Positions 17,559 through 26,400 of a stretch of 64,000 nucleotides of DNA are shown here, one piece after another (within the stretch, counting starts at the first letter, position 1; the number at the start of each line of letters is the position of its first letter). The notes beneath the pieces are model-generated. The model was not told the DNA's origin. It did no database searches and was given only the letters and a program-made list of their open reading frames with translations. The position numbers were made by a program, and so were the translations under genes. This stretch comes from Silvimonas soli (GTDB taxonomy: Bacteria; Pseudomonadota; Gammaproteobacteria; Burkholderiales; Chitinibacteraceae): the NCBI RefSeq assembly GCF_030035605.1, contig NZ_CP106736.1:4337001-4401000 (forward strand), written 5' to 3'.

Positions 17559-17876
17559 ATGGACCGCAGGATGAGTACTCTGGAAATCCCCCGCCCACGA
17601 CGCGCTTTGGGGGTAATGCGTCGCATGCAATGTGGCTATCCGATTCTGGAAGCCGGGCCGTTATCCATGACCACCTACCTGGATGGCTACGGTCCCGAGG
17701 CCGCAATGTGGCTGAGCTTTTTCAATCACTACGGCTGGGTTACACCACGCGAATGGACCAACGGCATTCGGGCGTGGGTACTGTCGGATAAAGGCCGGTC
17801 GGTGCTGGAGCAGGGTGAAAACTGGTGGCAACAACTCAGTTGGTCGCAACGCCTCTATGTATGCTTCTTCGGCTGA
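17559..17876 (+). CDS. Small protein of unknown function (105 aa)
   Basis: Not recognised. It is a basic N-terminus followed by an aromatic-rich body with many Trp and Tyr (AAMWLSFFNHYGWVT, ENWWQQLSW), no membrane segment and no signal peptide. The segment WVLSDKGRSVLEQG resembles the wing of a winged-helix fold, but this is only a hint. The start could be ATG 17559 or ATG 17571; neither has a strong ribosome site. The 3' end overlaps the convergent deacetylase gene by 22 nt. Codon use looks like the neighbours and the upstream 100 bases are AT-rich, so it is probably a real gene. Confidence 0.55.
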   Translation: MDRRMSTLEIPRPRRALGVMRRMQCGYPILEAGPLSMTTYLDGYGPEAAMWLSFFNHYGWVTPREWTNGIRAWVLSDKGRSVLEQGENWWQQLSWSQRLYVCFFG

Positions 17877-18772
17877 GCCGTAGCAGCAAATAGTGTTACC
17901 GCAGCCTGCAAAGTTGCGGCATGAATGGCTACGGTCTGGTTGATATCCCGACCGTACCCACCTCCCATGGTGATGGCTACCGGCACATCAAATTGCTGGC
18001 AAAGTCCAAGTACATACTGATCCCTTTGCAGTATGCCTTGGGCTGACAATCCCAAGCGCCCAAGGCGATCTCCTTCCCAGGCATCGGCCCCGGCTAAATA
18101 CAGCACCAGATCGGGGCGTTGTTGCTGCAATAGCGCGGGTAAAGTGCATTCGAGTTGCGCGAGGTAAGTGACATCATCGCAAGCGTCCGGCATTTCGATA
18201 TCCAGATCACTGCGAGCTTTTTGAAACGGGAAGTTGTTGGCGCCGTGAATGGATAGCGTAAACAGCGCTGGGTCATCCGCCAGGATATCTGCCGTGCCAT
18301 TGCCCTGATGCACATCCAGATCAATCACCAACGCGCGGCGGATCAGGCCTTCCCGCTGTAACACCCGCAGCGCCACGGCGCTGTCGTTGAAGACGCAAAA
18401 CCCGCTACCGTGATCTGTGTAGGCGTGGTGCGTGCCACCCGCCAGATTTGCACCGCAGCCTTGCAGCAACGCCGTGCGGCAAGCGGCGAGCGTAGCGCCG
18501 GTAGAACGGCGTGACCGCTCCACCAACTCAGCTGACCAAGGCAACCCCAAAACACGCTCTTCGGCCTTGCTAAGCTGGCCGTCCCGCAGTTTTTCCAGGT
18601 ATTGAGCACTGTGCGCGGTGAGCAATTCGAAGTCTGTGGCCGCCGGAGCGGTCTCGATCAAATCCGCAGCAAACGTGCTGACCGCCTCAAACAGCAAACG
18701 ATATTTTTGTGCGGGAAAGCGATGGCCAGGCGGTAACGGCAGCGGATATTGATCGGTGCGAAAAATAATCAC
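17855..18772 (-). CDS. Histone-deacetylase-like zinc amidohydrolase
   Basis: A 305-aa member of the bacterial HDAC/acetylpolyamine amidohydrolase/AcuC superfamily. It has the catalytic His pair in GGTHHAY (115-116), zinc ligands Asp153 and His155 in DLDVHQGNGT, Asp230 in LAGADAWEGDRLG, and a glycine-rich GGGYGRD near the C-terminus. The substrate could be acetylated protein, polyamine or small molecule; sequence alone does not choose. The start is GTG at 18772 with GAGG about 7 nt upstream. It follows lolD by 19 nt and is likely co-transcribed with lolC-lolD. Confidence 0.9.
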   Translation of the reverse strand: MIIFRTDQYPLPLPPGHRFPAQKYRLLFEAVSTFAADLIETAPAATDFELLTAHSAQYLEKLRDGQLSKAEERVLGLPWSAELVERSRRSTGATLAACRTALLQGCGANLAGGTHHAYTDHGSGFCVFNDSAVALRVLQREGLIRRALVIDLDVHQGNGTADILADDPALFTLSIHGANNFPFQKARSDLDIEMPDACDDVTYLAQLECTLPALLQQQRPDLVLYLAGADAWEGDRLGRLGLSAQGILQRDQYVLGLCQQFDVPVAITMGGGYGRDINQTVAIHAATLQAAVTLFAATAQPKKHT

Positions 18773-18791
18773 CGCGTACCTCGCGCCCGGA

Positions 18792-19523
18792 TTACAGGGT
18801 CAACCCGCTGACCAATTGATGCAGATGGCCATCGGTAAGCTGCAATTGCCGCTGGCAACGCTGGGCCAAGGTGACATCGTGGGTCACGATGATGAAGCTG
18901 GTTTGCAGCGCCCGGTTTAATTCCAGCATCAAACCGAATACCGTTTCTGCAGTGCCCCGATCCAGGTTGCCGGTGGGCTCATCGGCCAGCACACAATCGG
19001 GCTCGGTCACCAGCGCGCGGGCAATGGCTGCACGTTGGCGCTCGCCGCCAGACAATTCGCCTGGTTTGTGATGGCTACGACGTCCCAGTCCGACTCGTTC
19101 CAGCATGGCCTCGGCTTGCTTGAGCGCCGCTGCTTTGGGCATACGCCGGATCAACAAGGGCATGGCGACGTTTTCGGCGGCGGTGAATTCCGGCAGCAGA
19201 TGATGAAACTGGTACACAAAACCCAAGTGGCGATTCCGTAGCTCACCACGTTTGCTATCGGGCAGTGTGAACGGATTGGCTCCCAGGATGCGTACGCTGC
19301 CAGCCGATGGCACATCCAGCGCGCCAATCAAATGCAGTAACGTGGATTTGCCAGAACCCGATGCACCAACAATCGCTACCGTTTCGCCCTTGGCCAGCGT
19401 GAGGTCGACGTTGCTCAGCACGTGGGTTTCCAGCTTGCCGCTGATATAGCTCTTGCTGATACCTTGGGCCTGGATCACCAGATCGGAAACGGTGGTTGGC
19501 ATGGCTGTTGGCTGCTTATTCAT
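18792..19523 (-). CDS. lolD: Lipoprotein-releasing ABC transporter ATPase
   Basis: ATPase of the LolCDE system that extracts lipoproteins from the inner membrane for LolA. The 243-aa product has Walker A GASGSGKST, the Q-loop region GFVYQFHHLLPEFTA typical of LolD, signature LSGGERQR, Walker B CVLADEPTGNLD and an H-loop VTHD. The ATG at 19523 is preceded by GGAGG 9 nt upstream and overlaps the lolC stop by 8 nt; an ATG at 19502 is a weaker alternative. Confidence 0.96.
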   Translation of the reverse strand: MNKQPTAMPTTVSDLVIQAQGISKSYISGKLETHVLSNVDLTLAKGETVAIVGASGSGKSTLLHLIGALDVPSAGSVRILGANPFTLPDSKRGELRNRHLGFVYQFHHLLPEFTAAENVAMPLLIRRMPKAAALKQAEAMLERVGLGRRSHHKPGELSGGERQRAAIARALVTEPDCVLADEPTGNLDRGTAETVFGLMLELNRALQTSFIIVTHDVTLAQRCQRQLQLTDGHLHQLVSGLTL

Positions 19524-20751
19524 AGCGCAGTGCCTCCGCCGGATTGACACGGGAGGCGCGCCAGCTTGGATAAATAGTGGCGAGCAGCGCCAGCACAAGC
19601 GAGATCAGACCGATGCTGCTGACATCGCTCCATTCCACTTTGGAGGGCAACTCGGTAATCAGGTAAACGTCTGGCGAAAGGATGTGGGTGCCCAAGATGC
19701 GTTCAATAAACGGGACTATCGTGCCAATGTTCAGAGCGACCAATACACCGCCGAATACGCCGGTGAATGTGCCAACAAAGCCAGAGACCGCACCCTGAAT
19801 CATGAAGATTTTCATGATCGAGGCCGGTGATGCGCCTAGTGTGCGCAGGATGGCGATATCAGCTTGTTTGTCGGTGACGACCATAACCAGCGTGGACACC
19901 AGATTGAACGCAGCCACGGCCACGATCAGGGTCAGAATCAGAAACATCATGCGTTTTTCAATTTCTACCGCGCGGAAATAGGTGGGGTTTTCCATGCTCC
20001 AGTCGCTAACCATCTGGTTCGGCATCTGGCCAGCCATTTCCAGCGCGACATTGCGCGCCAGCAAAGGATCATCCAGCCGCAAACGCACCCCCGAGATGGC
20101 ATCACCCATGCGGAACAGCTTTTGCGCGTCGGACATTTCAATCAGCGCTACGCCCGCGTCGTAGGGGTAGTAATCCGCACGAAACAAGCCGACCACGGTG
20201 AACTGGCGAAAACGGGGAATCAATCCGGCGGGGGTAACTTGGCCATCCGGTGTGATCAAAGTGACCTTGTCGCCGGGACGAACACCCAGATCATTGGCCA
20301 GCTGCCAGCCCAAAACCACACCAAAGGTCCCGGGGATCAAGTTGGTGAGTTTGCCGCCGTAAACGTTGGCAACCGCCGGGCTGACGCCAGGTTCTTGCGC
20401 GGGGTCGATGCCTCGAATCAACGCACCTTTGACCTGACCACCCGCAGTCAGCAAGCCCTGGCCCAGCACATAAGGCGCGGTAGCTTTGACATGCGGATTT
20501 TTGGCAGCCTCTTGCGCCACGGTTTGCCACTGTTGCAGATGATTGTCTGCACCGCTGATTTGTACGTGGGCGGCCATGGCCAGAATGCGATCGCGCACCT
20601 CACCCTGGAAGCCGTTCATGACGGACAGCACAATGATCAGCGCGGCAACGCCTAGCGCGATACCCAATATGGAAATCAGGGAGATAAACGAGATAAAGCC
20701 GTTGCGCCTTCGCGCTCGGGTGTAACGCAGGCCGATCAGGAGTTCGTACAT
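19516..20751 (-). CDS. lolC: Lipoprotein-releasing ABC transporter permease
   Basis: Integral membrane subunit of the lipoprotein-release machine. At 411 aa it has the LolC/LolE layout: N-terminal helix after YELLIGLRYTRARRRNGFISF, a large periplasmic domain with LSVMNGFQGEVRDRIL at its base, and three C-terminal membrane segments (FtsX domain, TLGASPASIMKIFMIQGA). Only one permease gene is present beside lolD, so it may act as a homodimer or pair with a distant partner. First gene of lolC-lolD-deacetylase. Confidence 0.95.
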   Translation of the reverse strand: MYELLIGLRYTRARRRNGFISFISLISILGIALGVAALIIVLSVMNGFQGEVRDRILAMAAHVQISGADNHLQQWQTVAQEAAKNPHVKATAPYVLGQGLLTAGGQVKGALIRGIDPAQEPGVSPAVANVYGGKLTNLIPGTFGVVLGWQLANDLGVRPGDKVTLITPDGQVTPAGLIPRFRQFTVVGLFRADYYPYDAGVALIEMSDAQKLFRMGDAISGVRLRLDDPLLARNVALEMAGQMPNQMVSDWSMENPTYFRAVEIEKRMMFLILTLIVAVAAFNLVSTLVMVVTDKQADIAILRTLGASPASIMKIFMIQGAVSGFVGTFTGVFGGVLVALNIGTIVPFIERILGTHILSPDVYLITELPSKVEWSDVSSIGLISLVLALLATIYPSWRASRVNPAEALRYE

Positions 20752-20865
20752 GGGCAGGGGACTTGTTCAAGGCAGGGCAAGTTTAACATGCCTGCCGCAA
20801 AACGCCCCACGAATCCGGAAATGGCCTGCGCGGGGCATGGGGTCATCCTGAAAGGCGATTTCAGC

Positions 20866-21657
20866 TTAGTAGGTGATTAGCCCGTGCTTGCGAAATTGCT
20901 CGCGTACGCGATGGGTCAGTTCGGGCGAAGGCGGTTGAACGTTGGTGAGTTCGTAATCCAGCCCGAGCTCTTGCCACTTGGATTCGCCCATTTTGTGAAA
21001 GGGCAATACTTCTACTCTCTCGACATTGCCCAGGCTGGCCACGAAAGTGGCAAGACCTTCCACATCGTCTTCGAAGTCCGAAAAACCGTGCACTAGCACG
21101 TAGCGCAGCCAAACCGGCTTTTTCATGGCGGCTAAACGTTTGGCGAACAGCAAACTGGGTTCGACCGGTTTTCCGGTAAGACGCTCATGCCGCTCGTTGT
21201 TGAATTCCTTGATATCCAGCAGCACCAGGTCAATAGGTTCAAACCACTCATCTGGCAGGTTGCCAGACAGGAAGCCTTGGGTGTCGAGCGCAGTATGCAG
21301 TTTCAGTTCGTGTTTGGCGCGACGGAAGATTTCACCGGTAAAATGGGCTTGCATCATCGGCTCGCCACCGGAAATGGTCAGGCCACCGGCCACACGCAAG
21401 AAACTGGCGTATTTGCCGATCTCCGCAATGACATCATCGACTGTGTAGACCTTGCCGTTATGCAGCTTCCAGGTATCCGGGTTATGGCAGTACAGGCAGC
21501 GGAACTGACAGCCACTCACAAATAGGGCAAAGCGCATACCCGGACCATCGACCGCAGCGCCGGTCTCGATGGAATGCACAAAGCCAACCTGGCGGCCCTG
21601 CGCATCGTAAGCGGCAGGGGCGATCTCGCCGACCTTTTTCAGTTCGATGGTTTCCAT
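20866..21657 (-). CDS. pflA: Pyruvate formate-lyase activating enzyme
   Basis: A radical-SAM enzyme that installs the glycyl radical on PflB. The 263-aa product has the [4Fe-4S] motif CQFRCLYC (Cys50, 54, 57), GGLTISGGEPMMQ, and the PflA-typical N-terminal GFVHSIETGAAVDGPGMR. The ATG at 21657 has GGAG 6 nt upstream; longer forms are unlikely. It is downstream of pflB and the small glycyl radical gene, but a hairpin with a T tail lies between, so it may have partly independent expression. Confidence 0.97.
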   Translation of the reverse strand: METIELKKVGEIAPAAYDAQGRQVGFVHSIETGAAVDGPGMRFALFVSGCQFRCLYCHNPDTWKLHNGKVYTVDDVIAEIGKYASFLRVAGGLTISGGEPMMQAHFTGEIFRRAKHELKLHTALDTQGFLSGNLPDEWFEPIDLVLLDIKEFNNERHERLTGKPVEPSLLFAKRLAAMKKPVWLRYVLVHGFSDFEDDVEGLATFVASLGNVERVEVLPFHKMGESKWQELGLDYELTNVQPPSPELTHRVREQFRKHGLITY

Positions 21658-21750
21658 GTGATCTCCGGGGTGCAAATTCTGATTTTTATGGGTTTGCCCA
21701 AGGGCCAACTGGGGCCGACTGGCAAAACCAGCAGGCGATAAAGCATATAT

Positions 21751-21784
21751 AAAACGGACCGGGGGCAAATGCCATACCGGTCCG
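21751..21784 (-). terminator. Terminator/attenuator between the glycyl radical protein gene and pflA
   Basis: On the minus strand an 8-bp perfect stem (CGGACCGG / CCGGTCCG, 14-nt loop) is followed by TTTTATAT. It lies 39 bases after the small glycyl radical gene and probably reduces readthrough into pflA, which is needed only catalytically. Confidence 0.7.
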
Positions 21785-21822
21785 CGATTTGATGGGTCAG
21801 CGGTAAGGCTGACGCGCTACGG

Positions 21823-22014
21823 TTATACCGTTGCGTGGAAAGTGCGGTTGATCACGTCCAGCTGCTGCTCACGCGTGAGCTTGACGAAATTCACGGCATA
21901 GCCGGACACACGAATTGTCAGTTGCGGGTATTTGTCTGGATTTTCCATTGCGTCCAGCAGAGTGTCCCGATTCAACACATTCATGTTCAGGTGAAACAAT
22001 TGATTCTGAGCCAT
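21823..22014 (-). CDS. Minimal autonomous glycyl radical protein (GrcA/YfiD-like)
   Basis: A 63-aa protein consisting almost entirely of a glycyl-radical C-terminal domain: RVSGYAVNFVKLTREQQ with the radical glycine at residue 38. It is nearly identical to the last 60 residues of the adjacent PflB. In E. coli, GrcA (127 aa) replaces the broken C-terminus of oxygen-cleaved PflB; this protein lacks the N-terminal half of GrcA. The ATG at 22014 has AAGGA 7 nt upstream. Being 58 nt downstream of pflB, it is co-transcribed with its presumed client. Confidence 0.88.
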   Translation of the reverse strand: MAQNQLFHLNMNVLNRDTLLDAMENPDKYPQLTIRVSGYAVNFVKLTREQQLDVINRTFHATV

Positions 22015-22032
22015 TTCGAAATCCTTGTTACC

Positions 22033-22062
22033 GGGATGCCGGAGTAAAACTCCGGACATCCC
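22033..22062 (-). other. Intercistronic hairpin between pflB and the glycyl radical gene
   Basis: An almost perfect 12-13-bp stem (CTCCGG... with GGGATG...) with a 5-nt loop and one bulged base fills most of the 58-base gap. There is no T tract, so it looks like an mRNA-processing or stability element rather than a terminator. Confidence 0.6.
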
Positions 22063-22072
22063 TCTTGCTGGT

Positions 22073-24388
22073 TTAAACCCGATCGTGGAACGTGCGGTTA
22101 ATCACGTCCATTTGTTGCTCGCGGGTCAGCTTCACAAAATTGACGGCATAACCAGAAACACGCACGGTCAGTTGTGGGTAGTTTTCCGGGTGCTCCATCG
22201 CATCCATCAGGGTGTCGCGATTCATCACATTCATGTTCAGATGGAACAGCTTGTCCATGGCAGTTTCAACGGCTTCAGTTGCAGCACAAGCCGAACCACC
22301 ACCTTCACCGTGCGGGCCAAACAGACCGTCAATCGAGGCAGCCAGAGTCTTGATACGGTCTTGCGGGTTGTGACCCAGCGAGTCCGGTGTCATCGAGGCT
22401 GTCCATGAAATACCATCCAGCGCAGCTTCGTATGGAATCTTCGAAACTGAGAAGCCCGCAGCGATAAAGCCGTTTTCATCCCGACCATTCATTGGGTTGG
22501 CACCCGGTGAGAACGGTGCACCTGAACGGCGACCATCTGGCGTGTTACCGGTCTTCTTGCCATAAACCACGTTAGAGGTAATGGTCAGTACGGACTGGGT
22601 TGGCGTGGCGTTACGGTAGAAGGCCGGTTGGGCTTTGATCTTCTTCATGAACGATTCGGTCAGCCATACCGCGATGTCATCGACACGGTCGTCGTTATTG
22701 CCGTATGCAGGGTAGGTGCCTTCGATCTTGTAATCGACAGCCAGACCGTTTTCATTACGGATAACGTGAACCTTGGCGTGCTTCACGGCCGACAGCGAGT
22801 CCGCTGCGACTGACAAACCGGCGATACCACATGCCATGGTGCGCAGGATATCGCGGTCATGCAGGGCCATTTCGATGCGTTCGTATGCATATTTATCATG
22901 CATATAGTGGATGCAATTGAGCGCCGTGACGTAAGTCTTGGCCAGCCAGTCGAGCATCAGGTCGTACTTGGGCAGGAGTTCGTCATAGCTCAGCACATCA
23001 CTCTTGATTGGCTCAAAACCCTTGGCCACGACTTTGCCGCTCTTTTCATCCACGCCGCCATTGATGGCATACAGCATGGCTTTAGCCAAGTTGACGCGAG
23101 CGCCAAAGAACTGCATTTGTTTGCCTACGGCCATTGCCGAAACGCAACATGCAATTGCGTAGTCATCGCCCCATTGCGGGCGCATCAGATCGTCGTTTTC
23201 GTACTGGATGGCAGAGGTATCAATCGACACCCTGGCGCAGAATTCTTTAAAGCCCTGCGGGAATTGAGTTGACCACAACACAGTCAGATTAGGTTCTGGT
23301 GCAGGCCCGAGGTTGTACAGGGTATGCAATACACGGAAGCTACACTTGCTGACCAGAGGGCGACCATCCAGGCCAACGCCACCAATCGATTCGGTAACCC
23401 AGGTCGGATCGCCGGAGAACAGTTCGTCGTACTCTGGTGTGCGCAGGAAACGCACGATCCGCAGTTTCATGACCATGTGGTCAATCATTTCTTGCGCTTC
23501 GGCTTCGGTGATGCGGCCTTCTTTAATGTCGCGCTCAATATAGATATCGAGGAAGGTCGAGATACGACCGATAGACATAGCTGCGCCGTTTTGTTCTTTC
23601 ACGGCAGCCAGATAGCTCAGATACAGCCATTGCACAGCTTCTTGCGCGGTAGCAGCAGGACGAGCCAGGTCAAAGCCGTAGGACTTGCCCATTTGCTTGA
23701 GTTCAGCCAGCGCCTTGATTTGTTCCGACAGTTCTTCACGCAGACGAATGACTTCTTCGGTGAACGGAACGTTATCCAGTTCAGCCTTTTCACGTTTTTT
23801 ATCCGCGATCAGGAAGTCCACGCCATACAGTGCCACACGGCGATAGTCACCGATAATACGGCCACGTCCATAGGCGTCAGGAAGACCGGTGATCACGCCC
23901 GAACTGCGGCAAGCCATGATTTCCGGGGTATAGGCATCAAATACGCCCATGTTGTGATCTTTACGGTATTTGGTAAAGATTTCGGTAATCAGCGGGGACT
24001 CTTCAAAGTGGTAGGCTTTGAGGGAGTTTTGCACCATGCGCAGACCGCCGTTTGGCATGATGGCGCGGCGCAGCGGGGCATCGGTTTGCAAACCAACAAT
24101 GGTTTCCAGATCTTTGTTGATATAACCTGGGCCGTGCGAGGTAATCGAAGAACCAACCTGAGCGGAGACTTCCAGCACGCCGCGTTTGCGTTCTTCTTTC
24201 AGCAGGACGGAGAGTTCGTTCCAGAGTTGGGTGGTGCGTTCGGTCGGTCCGGCAAGGAAGCTGTCATCACCATCGTACGGGGTATAATTTTCCTGGATAA
24301 AATCGCGGGTAGCGACTTTTTTCTGCCACTCGCCAGCGGTAAAACCACGCCAGGCTTCAAGCTGCAGATTAACTTCCGGTGCGTTCAT
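22073..24388 (-). CDS. pflB: Pyruvate formate-lyase (formate C-acetyltransferase)
   Basis: Anaerobic cleavage of pyruvate plus CoA to acetyl-CoA and formate by a glycyl radical. The 771-aa product matches PflB: the catalytic cysteine pair Cys414-Cys415 in IACCVSAM, the radical glycine Gly746 in RVSGYAV, and DAYGRGRIIGDYRRVALYGVD-type active-site blocks in part. Normal length (E. coli 760). ATG 24388. First gene of pflB-grcA-like-pflA, with an FNR-type site 164 bases upstream. Confidence 0.98.
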   Translation of the reverse strand: MNAPEVNLQLEAWRGFTAGEWQKKVATRDFIQENYTPYDGDDSFLAGPTERTTQLWNELSVLLKEERKRGVLEVSAQVGSSITSHGPGYINKDLETIVGLQTDAPLRRAIMPNGGLRMVQNSLKAYHFEESPLITEIFTKYRKDHNMGVFDAYTPEIMACRSSGVITGLPDAYGRGRIIGDYRRVALYGVDFLIADKKREKAELDNVPFTEEVIRLREELSEQIKALAELKQMGKSYGFDLARPAATAQEAVQWLYLSYLAAVKEQNGAAMSIGRISTFLDIYIERDIKEGRITEAEAQEMIDHMVMKLRIVRFLRTPEYDELFSGDPTWVTESIGGVGLDGRPLVSKCSFRVLHTLYNLGPAPEPNLTVLWSTQFPQGFKEFCARVSIDTSAIQYENDDLMRPQWGDDYAIACCVSAMAVGKQMQFFGARVNLAKAMLYAINGGVDEKSGKVVAKGFEPIKSDVLSYDELLPKYDLMLDWLAKTYVTALNCIHYMHDKYAYERIEMALHDRDILRTMACGIAGLSVAADSLSAVKHAKVHVIRNENGLAVDYKIEGTYPAYGNNDDRVDDIAVWLTESFMKKIKAQPAFYRNATPTQSVLTITSNVVYGKKTGNTPDGRRSGAPFSPGANPMNGRDENGFIAAGFSVSKIPYEAALDGISWTASMTPDSLGHNPQDRIKTLAASIDGLFGPHGEGGGSACAATEAVETAMDKLFHLNMNVMNRDTLMDAMEHPENYPQLTVRVSGYAVNFVKLTREQQMDVINRTFHDRV

Positions 24389-24551
24389 GGTTTGATGCTC
24401 CTTGGTGACTGTCTGTTTGACATAAACCTTCAGACTACTCCCCCAAAGGGTTCACCTCAGGGGCCTTAGATGCAGTTAGAATAGCACCGCGCCACGGGGA
24501 AAGCCTGGCAAATATCTACACAGATCAAGAGCTTATTGAAGCTGGAATTTA

Positions 24552-24565
24552 TTGATCTGCGTCAA
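24552..24565 (-). promoter_or_regulatory. FNR/Anr-type site upstream of pflB
   Basis: The sequence reads TTGATCTGCGTCAA on the plus strand, matching TTGAT-N4-ATCAA with one mismatch. It is 164 bases upstream of the pflB start. A half-site-like TTGATCTGTGT lies about 30 bases closer to the gene. It fits anaerobic induction of pflB, and the same motif type precedes nirB. The rest of the 363-base gap 24389-24751 holds only the terminator below. Confidence 0.75.
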
Positions 24566-24693
24566 TAATTTGACTGGGAATGTGATGCAGAATGAATATT
24601 CTCGTAGTTTTATTTCGTAGTTTTTGCTGGTGTTGAAGAGACAATTGCAGGAAGTGTCCTCTAAGGCTCGAACAGAATCGGCAGATTGCAAGC

Positions 24694-24735
24694 GCAATAA
24701 AAAAAGCACCGGATAGCCGGTGCTTTTTTTATTGC
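24694..24735 (-). terminator. Bidirectional terminator after prfC
   Basis: A perfect 19-bp inverted repeat (GCAATAAAAAAAGCACCGG and its complement, ATAG loop), with A and T runs on both sides. It ends the prfC transcript (minus strand) and insulates the pflB promoter. Confidence 0.93.
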
Positions 24736-24751
24736 GCTACAACCAGAGCCG

Positions 24752-26344
24752 TTAAAGAGTAACGGCGTGTTCCCGCGTTTCGTGGAACACGATTTCGGGC
24801 CAGCGTTCCTGAGTCAATGCCAGGTTGACCCGGCTGGTTGCCAGATAGGCCAGGCTATTGGCTGCGTCACGGGCCAGATTGTTTTCGAGCGCCCGTTCAA
24901 ATTCGGCCAGGCGTTTGGCATCAGCACACGAAGCCCATCGCGCGGTATAGATGGTCACCGGTTCAAACATGGCATCAACGCCGTATTCGTTGGCCAACCG
25001 GCTAGCCACCACTTCAAACTGCAGCACGCCCACGGCACCCAAAATCAGATCCGAGCCATTCAGTGGCTTGAATACCTGCACGGCGCCTTCTTCACCCAGT
25101 TGCTGCAAGCCTTTCTGCAATTGCTTGATTTTCAATGGGTTGCGGATACGTACGATGCGGAACATTTCCGGTGCAAAGTAAGGAATGCCGGTAAAGCCCA
25201 GCACTTCGCCTTCAGAGAACGAATCGCCAATCTGGATGTTGCCGTGGTTGGGCAAACCAATAATGTCGCCAGCATAGGCTTCTTCGACTTGTTCACGCCC
25301 TTGCGCCATAAAGGTCACCACCGAATTAGCCGCGATTTCCCGGCCCAAGCGCAAGTGCTTGAATTTCATGCCCCGTTCAAATTGGCCAGAACAAACGCGC
25401 AGAAACGCAATCCGGTCGCGATGGCGCGGGTCCATATTGGCCTGAATCTTGAACACAAAAGCAGAGAACTTCTCTTCGGTTGGCGAGACTGCACGCGCTG
25501 TAGCATCACGCTCTGCCGGAGCCGGGGCCCAGTCAATCAGTGCGTTCAGAATTTCACGCACGCCAAAGTTGTTGATGGCCGAGCCAAAGAACACCGGCGT
25601 CAGATTGCCGGAGAGGAACTCGCCCAGATCAAACGGGTGCGAAGCGCCGCGCACCAGATCCAGTTCCATGCGGGTTTGTTCGATTTCCAGCGGAAACAAC
25701 TCATCCAGGCGTGGGTTATCCAGGCCTTGAATAATCTCGTCAGCGTCACTGGAGCGGCCTTCGCCCGACTTGAACAGCAAAACCTGGTCGTTGAGGATGT
25801 GATACACCCCGCGGAAAGTCTTGCCCATGCCGATAGGCCAAGTGACCGGAGCGCAGCGAATCTTCAGGACTGATTCGACTTCATCCAGCAATTCCAGGTT
25901 GTCGCGCACTTCACGGTCATATTTATTCATGAACGTGATGATCGGGGTGTGGCGCAAGCGGCAAACGTTCAGTAACTTGATGGTTTGCTCTTCCACGCCT
26001 TTGGCCGCGTCAATCACCATCAGTGCTGAATCGACAGCGGTCAGCACGCGATAGGTATCTTCTGAGAAGTCCTGGTGGCCTGGAGTGTCGAGCAGATTGA
26101 CCACGTGATCGCGGTAATCAAACTGCATGACCGACGATGCAACCGAAATACCGCGTTGCTTTTCGATATCCATCCAGTCCGAAGTGGCAAACTTGCCGCC
26201 TTTCTTGCCCTTGACGGTACCGGCGAGCTGAATCGCACCTGAAAACAGCAACAGTTTTTCAGTCAGCGTGGTTTTACCGGCATCGGGGTGAGAAATGATG
26301 GCGAAGGTACGGCGGCGCGCAACTTCGCGAGCAATATCGGGCAT
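24752..26344 (-). CDS. prfC: Peptide chain release factor 3
   Basis: GTPase that recycles RF1/RF2 from the ribosome. The 530-aa product starts at ATG 26344 (MPDIAREVARRRTF); a longer open frame upstream overlaps the kinase gene and is not conserved. G1 is HPDAGKTTLTEK, G3 DTPGHQDFSEDT, G4 NKYDR; the RF3-specific ATSDWMDIEKQRGISV segment is present. Length is normal (E. coli 529). It begins 56 bases after the sensor kinase stop and may be co-transcribed. Confidence 0.97.
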   Translation of the reverse strand: MPDIAREVARRRTFAIISHPDAGKTTLTEKLLLFSGAIQLAGTVKGKKGGKFATSDWMDIEKQRGISVASSVMQFDYRDHVVNLLDTPGHQDFSEDTYRVLTAVDSALMVIDAAKGVEEQTIKLLNVCRLRHTPIITFMNKYDREVRDNLELLDEVESVLKIRCAPVTWPIGMGKTFRGVYHILNDQVLLFKSGEGRSSDADEIIQGLDNPRLDELFPLEIEQTRMELDLVRGASHPFDLGEFLSGNLTPVFFGSAINNFGVREILNALIDWAPAPAERDATARAVSPTEEKFSAFVFKIQANMDPRHRDRIAFLRVCSGQFERGMKFKHLRLGREIAANSVVTFMAQGREQVEEAYAGDIIGLPNHGNIQIGDSFSEGEVLGFTGIPYFAPEMFRIVRIRNPLKIKQLQKGLQQLGEEGAVQVFKPLNGSDLILGAVGVLQFEVVASRLANEYGVDAMFEPVTIYTARWASCADAKRLAEFERALENNLARDAANSLAYLATSRVNLALTQERWPEIVFHETREHAVTL

Positions 26345-26400
26345 GGTCTGGGGCAGTTGAAAGCGAAACCGGCAATTGTACGGCAAAGCGTCGGTGGCGG

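Noticed and set aside
23324..24469. Open frame antisense to pflB
   Set aside because: Entirely opposite a certain gene, no recognisable domains; shadow frame.
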